Under the pieces are notes generated by a model. It made no database searches, was not told where the DNA came from, and worked only from the letters and a program-made list of their open reading frames with translations. DNA of 9,495 nt from an uncultured Lachnospiraceae bacterium (GTDB lineage Bacteria; Bacillota; Clostridia; Lachnospirales; Lachnospiraceae), in the NCBI GenBank assembly GCA_905201915.1, contig CAJKQE010000085.1, forward strand, positions 1-9,495. Reading direction: 5' to 3'. Positions 6,427 through 9,495 of this stretch are shown here, in pieces (within the stretch, counting starts at the first letter, position 1; the number at the start of each line of letters is the position of its first letter). The position numbers and the translations under genes were made by a program.

Positions 6427-7968
6427 CCGAATTCCTACGGGAATACATTTCAGCCATATATCCAGAATACTTCCTTTATGAACTTCGATATAGTCTAATA
6501 CTTCCTTATATAACAGTTCGTTATGCTCTCCAATATCCATGATTTCGTCTAAAGCCTTTATATACTGTTCCATATCATTCACTTGTCGGGATTGTACCTT
6601 ATCTTTTGATAGTGCTTCTGCTAATTGAATATTAAGGCTTTCAAGTTCCTCATTATACCAGTCTGTCTGCTTTTTTAAATCTTCTTTTGTGATAAGTCCC
6701 TCAAGCATTAAATCAATAGACTGCCTTTTTTTCGTTTCCAGTTTTTCTATTTTTTTCTGGATTTTTTTAGAACTCATTTCCTTTGCTGCCTCTTTTTGAA
6801 GTTTAGAAATCTCTTCTAAAATTTCTTTTTTTAAGGTGTCTTTTTCACCTTGAACAAGTGTAATACAGTAGTGCATACAGGTTTTTAATGAACGTTCATT
6901 GATAGAGGAGTTATCACAGCCAATATTTTTTCCGTCAGCATCTTTCTTTAAAGCACCATGATTAGCCGCTGAGTGACACCGCCATGCTCTGTATACTTCA
7001 CCATTTTTCAGTTTTTTTGTTCGACTGACAAATCGACTGCCACATTCCGCACAACGGATTTTTCCACTGCACCAGTACCGATTGCTGTGCTTTGATTTTT
7101 GTTCTTCTGACGGAGAACGTCGCTTTAATTCTTCTTGTGTACGAGTCCATAATTCCCTGTTAATAATCGGTTCGTGATGATTTTTCAAATATACCATGTC
7201 CTCCTCTCCATGATTGTATTTTTTTGCATGAGTCAGATAATTGGGTGTATACGTTTTTTTCTGCAACAGGTCACCTACATATTTTTCATTTCGCAGTACC
7301 CGAAGGATTACTGTATTCGACCACAATGCAATTCTTTTAGGACGCATACCTTCTTCCATAAGTTCACGGGCGATAACATGTGTTCCTTTTCCTTCATTCA
7401 CATATTTATGGAAAATTGCTTTGATAACAGGTACTTCTTCTTCGTTAATAGAAAGTTTTCCATTATGAACTGTATAACCAAGTAAATCTCTGCCAAAAAC
7501 AACACCCTTTTCCATTTGTCTTTTCTGTCCCCAGCGAACTCTTTCTGATGTTTTTCGTGACTCTTCCTGTGCAATACTAGCCATAATCGTTAAGCGCAGT
7601 TCCCCATCTGAGTCCCTTGTATCAATGTTATCAATGGTAAATATTACACCAACACCAGCTTCTTTAAGCTGTCTTGTATAGGAAAGAGTATCTACTGTAT
7701 TTCGAGCAAATCGGCAAACTTCTTTTGTTATGATTAAATCAAGTTCTCCATTCAAGGCATCTTGTATCATCTGATTAAACCCGGTTCGCTTTTTTGTCTG
7801 TGTTCCACTGATACCTTCATCATAGTAAACATCGCTTAATTTCCAATTTTCATGATTTGTTATGAACTCTGCAAAATAATTTCTTTGACTGGATAAAGAA
7901 TTCGATTGGTCTTCTTTATCTGTGGATACTCTGGCATAAGCCGCGACTCTTAATATTTTTTCATACAT
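6352..7968 (-). CDS. Large serine recombinase (site-specific integrase/excisionase)
   Basis: A 538-aa protein with all parts of the large serine recombinase family. The resolvase catalytic domain covers about 5-155, with nucleophile Ser15 in YARVSTD, the GISGT segment (52-56), and the conserved arginines in ITKEVCRFARN (80-90). The helix-rich recombinase domain covers about 175-280. A zinc ribbon has Cys306, Cys309, Cys331 and Cys351. A coiled coil at about 372-455 is the part that controls synapsis direction. It is predicted to cut and join DNA at att sites through a 5'-phosphoserine link. The start is ATG 7968, because GGAGGT lies 9 nt before it; the upstream ATG 8001 has no such site. It reads toward the cotJC junction and ends about 25 nt from it. 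The catalytic residues are intact, so it is probably active. SpoIVCA- or SprA-like use in spore development is inference from the target gene. Confidence 0.95.
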   Translation of the reverse strand: MYEKILRVAAYARVSTDKEDQSNSLSSQRNYFAEFITNHENWKLSDVYYDEGISGTQTKKRTGFNQMIQDALNGELDLIITKEVCRFARNTVDTLSYTRQLKEAGVGVIFTIDNIDTRDSDGELRLTIMASIAQEESRKTSERVRWGQKRQMEKGVVFGRDLLGYTVHNGKLSINEEEVPVIKAIFHKYVNEGKGTHVIARELMEEGMRPKRIALWSNTVILRVLRNEKYVGDLLQKKTYTPNYLTHAKKYNHGEEDMVYLKNHHEPIINRELWTRTQEELKRRSPSEEQKSKHSNRYWCSGKIRCAECGSRFVSRTKKLKNGEVYRAWRCHSAANHGALKKDADGKNIGCDNSSINERSLKTCMHYCITLVQGEKDTLKKEILEEISKLQKEAAKEMSSKKIQKKIEKLETKKRQSIDLMLEGLITKEDLKKQTDWYNEELESLNIQLAEALSKDKVQSRQVNDMEQYIKALDEIMDIGEHNELLYKEVLDYIEVHKGSILDIWLKCIPVGIRLKIRTSGKQEFFKTEILETSFIEK

Positions 7969-7995
7969 TTCTGTGCTACCTCCATAAAAATAGCA

Positions 7996-8036
7996 CATCA
8001 ACAGATATCTTTATTATAGTAGATTACCTGTTGATG
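7996..8036. repeat. 9-bp inverted repeat around the recombinase promoter
   Basis: CATCAACAG (7996-8004) and CTGTTGATG (8028-8036) are perfect inverted copies 23 nt apart; with one mismatch the match extends to GCACATCAACAG / CTGTTGATGCGC. The arm centres are 32 bp apart, about three helical turns, and lie on either side of the -10. This looks like an operator for a dimeric regulator or a recombinase-binding site. In a read-through transcript it could also fold as a hairpin. Confidence 0.5.
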
Positions 8037-8041
8037 CGCAA
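8013..8041 (-). promoter_or_regulatory. Probable SigA promoter of the recombinase gene
   Basis: On the minus strand, TTGCGC (8041 to 8036), a 17-nt spacer and a consensus TATAAT (8018 to 8013) point to the recombinase start with a leader of about 38 nt. The small upstream ORF is therefore not needed to transcribe it. The -35 is weak (3/6) and overlaps one arm of the inverted repeat. Confidence 0.5.
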
Positions 8042-8052
8042 TAATATGTCAT

Positions 8053-8223
8053 TTATTTTTCACAAATCAAAGAATTTAATTGCGCATCTGAAAGTAAGTT
8101 ACGTTTATGTAATTCTTTGTAAATTCCTTTCTTCAGGATTTTCCGAAAATCCTTTTGATTATTTTCGGAATATAGATGCTGACTTATATTATTTTCTTTT
8201 GAGAACTCATACAAATCTTTCAT
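8053..8223 (-). CDS. Small basic protein of unknown function next to the recombinase
   Basis: A 56-aa ORF from ATG 8223, or 60 aa from GTG 8235, which has AAGG 8 nt upstream; the start is undecided. It is charged and lysine-rich. The last third, IYKELHKRNLLSDAQLNSLI, looks like an amphipathic helix-turn-helix-length segment of the sort seen in many small element-borne proteins. No signal peptide or membrane segment is present. It lies 84 nt upstream of the recombinase on the same strand. Small basic proteins of this size beside serine recombinases include directionality factors such as SprB of phage SP-beta (about 58 aa), but I see no direct similarity and the role is inference. A consensus TATAAT on the minus strand at 8259-8254 could drive it, though no good -35 is seen. 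It is likely a real gene, but short enough to be doubtful. Confidence 0.55.
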   Translation of the reverse strand: MKDLYEFSKENNISQHLYSENNQKDFRKILKKGIYKELHKRNLLSDAQLNSLICEK

Positions 8224-8238
8224 ACAAAAAAACACCCA

Positions 8239-8371
8239 ACTAACCTTACAACCATTATATGAACTTATTACTATATCTGTTCCCCTTTAGAAGAAAAGGC
8301 GATATCAAATGTTTTATTCCCACAGTAATTTTTTTTGTGTTCCGAAAGGGCAGTTATTTTCTAAGGTTAGT
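8239..8371. repeat. 10-bp inverted repeats flanking a 113-bp segment
   Basis: ACTAACCTTA (8239-8248) and TAAGGTTAGT (8362-8371) are exact inverted copies. The segment between them contains an outward TATAAT for the small minus-strand ORF just inside the left arm. It could be a small invertible segment or the remains of a small inverted-repeat element; no target duplication is seen beside the arms. Chance is not excluded. Confidence 0.4.
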
Positions 8372-8427
8372 GTACAAACAATATGTTGAATAGTCATATA
8401 AATTAGCAAGTACAATTAGAATTTGCG

Positions 8428-8457
8428 TTGGCACATCACGAGCCCCTAATTTATAAT
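8428..8457 (+). promoter_or_regulatory. Probable SigA promoter of the surface-protein gene
   Basis: TTGGCA (8428-8433, 5/6) and TATAAT (8452-8457, 6/6) with an 18-nt spacer form the best plus-strand promoter in the region. If it drives the surface-protein gene at 8682, the leader is about 215 nt, which is long and could hold post-transcriptional control. Confidence 0.55.
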
Positions 8458-8600
8458 GAGGTAGTACTCTTTGACTAATGTTTAATTTTTTGCTAAATCT
8501 TTTTATTTCATATCAAGGCCTTTGCTCACATTTCTTATCTGTTCTAAATACATAATTTTCTTCTTTTGTGAAGAACTATACATTAAAAGAAAATGGGCTA

Positions 8601-8629
8601 TTGTGTTACAGAATAAATTGGGCTAAAAT
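8601..8629 (+). promoter_or_regulatory. Second possible promoter closer to the surface-protein gene
   Basis: TTGTGT (8601-8606), a 17-nt spacer and TAAAAT (8624-8629) would give a short leader of about 45 nt. Direct repeats TGGGCTA at 8594-8600 and 8619-8625 overlap it and could be activator or repressor half-sites. The -35 is poor. Confidence 0.3.
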
Positions 8630-8681
8630 TAAAATGGTTTGTTAAACAACAAATTTATTTTAATATGGAGGTCTTATTAGT

Positions 8682-9495
8682 ATGAAAAAGAGAGCAAAAC
8701 AGTTGGCAATGTTAGGATTAACTGTAACAATGATGTGTGGTACACAGATTACAGCGTTTGCAGCAGACGCAGAAGAAGTAGCACCAGTTTCTATCGAAAC
8801 AGAAGCTAAGGCAGAAACAATAGAAGTCAAAGAAGAAGTAGCTGATAAGGTAGCTGAACCAAAATTGAGTATTACGGCTGATAAAACAACTTTTGATGGA
8901 ACACAGGATATTGTAGTTACATTGAAAGCAGACTTTGATGATGAGTTTCATCTTTATGTAGATATTCCGCTGCTTGATGGAGTTATTGTTGGTAATTCTC
9001 AGGATATCATTTCTGATAATGAATACAGAATGATTATTAGTAAAGATGAGCTTCAGTTAGCTATTGCAGAGAATGGGTATAAAAATGGTCAGACAGCAGT
9101 ATTAACTACTGGTTTTGGTGTGGAGTATACAGATGAAAATGGAGAGTACCATTCAGTTGATTTCCCTGCATTGACATTAACATACTCAGACGGTACTGTA
9201 ACACCAGAACCAGAGAAAGATGGATGGATTAAGACAGAAGAAGGTTGGAAATATTACGAAAACGGACAGAAAGCAACTGGTTGGAAGGCTGTTTCAGAAA
9301 ACTGGTATTACTTTAATGAAGACGGGATTATGGCAACAGGTTGGGTATCTGTAGGAGGTCACTGGTACTATCTGAATAGTAGCGGAGCAATGGAAACAGG
9401 CTGGACATCTGTAGGAAGTCATTGGTATTATCTGAATGCAGATGGAACTATGGCAACAGGTTGGGTATCTGTAGGAGGTCATTGGTATTATCTGA
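8682..9495 (+). CDS. Secreted cell-surface protein with choline-binding-type repeats (3' end beyond window)
   Basis: At least 271 codons, open to the right edge. A Sec signal peptide is clear: MKKRAKQ, a hydrophobic core to about residue 24, and an AFA-A cleavage region at 25-28. It is followed by an acidic Glu/Ala/Val-rich linker (29-60) and a beta-rich domain (about 61-170) beginning LSITADKTTFDGTQDIVVTL, which looks Ig-like but which I cannot place in a family. After the PEPEKD linker, from residue 181, come 20-residue repeats of the GWVSVGGHWYYLNADGTMAT type, the CW_binding_1 (choline-binding) pattern that holds proteins on teichoic acids or cell-wall glycans. At least four repeats and the start of a fifth are visible. 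The start ATG follows GGAGGT at 9 nt. No catalytic domain is seen; one could lie beyond the edge. Adhesion or host interaction is inference. Confidence 0.88.
   Translation, partial: MKKRAKQLAMLGLTVTMMCGTQITAFAADAEEVAPVSIETEAKAETIEVKEEVADKVAEPKLSITADKTTFDGTQDIVVTLKADFDDEFHLYVDIPLLDGVIVGNSQDIISDNEYRMIISKDELQLAIAENGYKNGQTAVLTTGFGVEYTDENGEYHSVDFPALTLTYSDGTVTPEPEKDGWIKTEEGWKYYENGQKATGWKAVSENWYYFNEDGIMATGWVSVGGHWYYLNSSGAMETGWTSVGSHWYYLNADGTMATGWVSVGGHWYYL
9222..9495 (+). repeat. 60-bp tandem repeats encoding the cell-wall-binding motif
   Basis: Repeat units follow each other at exactly 60 bp from about 9279, after a 57-bp first unit starting at 9222. The 31 bases at 9330-9360 are identical to those at 9450-9480, and third positions are hardly changed. 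This indicates recent duplication or ongoing homogenisation, so the copy number may vary between strains. The array continues beyond the window. Confidence 0.85.

Larger units (their letters stand above)
8236..8681. other. 446-bp AT-rich non-coding region between divergent genes
   Basis: No convincing gene is present; the best plus-strand frame, from ATG 8309, is only 26 codons. The region holds a minus-strand TATAAT (8259-8254), a 10-bp inverted repeat pair (8239-8371), a good plus-strand promoter (8428-8457), a second weaker one (8601-8629) and two copies of TGGGCTA (8594-8600, 8619-8625). I recognise no riboswitch or RNA family. Confidence 0.6.
6328..9495. mobile_element. Integrated element in cotJC, left part; far end outside window
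   Basis: DNA from about 6328 onward is not cotJC and begins with a serine recombinase gene whose stop codon lies about 25 nt from the junction. The recombinase gene at one edge is typical of ICEs, prophages and sporulation intervening elements. No second att-like copy and no 3' cotJC remnant is visible up to 9495, so the size is unknown. It is also unsure whether the surface-protein gene at 8682 is cargo or host DNA after a deletion. No conjugation or phage structural gene is in view. Confidence 0.65.

Noticed and set aside
6341..8086. AATTGCGCA occurs at 6341-6349, near the junction, and again at 8078-8086 inside the small ORF (TGCGCA also at 8035-8040)
   Set aside because: Nine-base repeats this far apart can arise by chance, and one copy is coding sequence. 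There is not enough to call recombinase sites.
8309..8389. A 26-codon plus-strand ORF (ATG 8309) in the 8236-8681 gap
   Set aside because: It is very short, with no good ribosome site and no recognisable features, and it overlaps one arm of an inverted repeat.
8403..8496. Seven-base inverted repeat TTAGCAA / TTGCTAA around the 8428 promoter
   Set aside because: It is too short for its spacing in AT-rich DNA; chance is the simplest explanation.
1..9495. CRISPR array, tRNA, rRNA or known riboswitch
   Set aside because: No regular short repeats with unique spacers, no cloverleaf and no recognisable aptamer core were seen on either strand. The only regular repeats are the coding 60-bp units at 9222-9495.

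Overview
The window looks like chromosomal DNA of a low-GC, spore-forming Firmicute, most likely a Clostridia/Lachnospiraceae gut bacterium. The reasons are AT-rich DNA with strong GGAGG-type ribosome binding sites, an acetyl-cycle arginine operon, a cotJ spore-coat operon, a clostridial-style large serine recombinase, and a secreted protein with choline-binding-type repeats. The species cannot be fixed from the sequence alone.

Layout. (a) 1-475, minus: 5' part of a Uma2-family PD-(D/E)XK protein running off the left edge. (b) 476-675: divergent promoter region; the rightward promoter has a consensus -10 overlapped by two ARG-box-like operators 20 bp apart. (c) 676-5483, plus: arginine biosynthesis operon argC - GNAT acetyltransferase - argJ - argB - argD, tightly packed (2-12 nt gaps, one 11-nt overlap). 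It makes acetylornithine from glutamate by the ArgJ acetyl-recycling route, and an uncharacterised GNAT enzyme sits inside it. (d) 5484-6327, plus: cotJA - cotJB - cotJC spore coat operon, with a possible SigK-type promoter and an unusual 13-bp inverted repeat around the cotJA start. (e) From about 6328 onward: cotJC is cut after codon 62 (reading LTDIG), just before the expected metal-ligand segment. Foreign sequence begins with a near-palindromic attachment-like site, then an intact 538-aa large serine recombinase on the minus strand, a small basic ORF, a 446-bp non-coding region with inverted repeats and promoters, and a secreted cell-surface repeat protein running off the right edge.

The main observation is that a spore-coat gene is split by an element with a serine recombinase gene at its very edge and a small ORF beside it. 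This is the architecture of sporulation-excised intervening elements such as skin in sigK or SP-beta in spsM. I propose that cotJC may be rebuilt by excision in the mother cell, with the 56-60 aa ORF as a candidate directionality factor. The far end of the element and the rest of cotJC lie outside the window, so a plain inactivating integration (ICE or prophage) remains possible.
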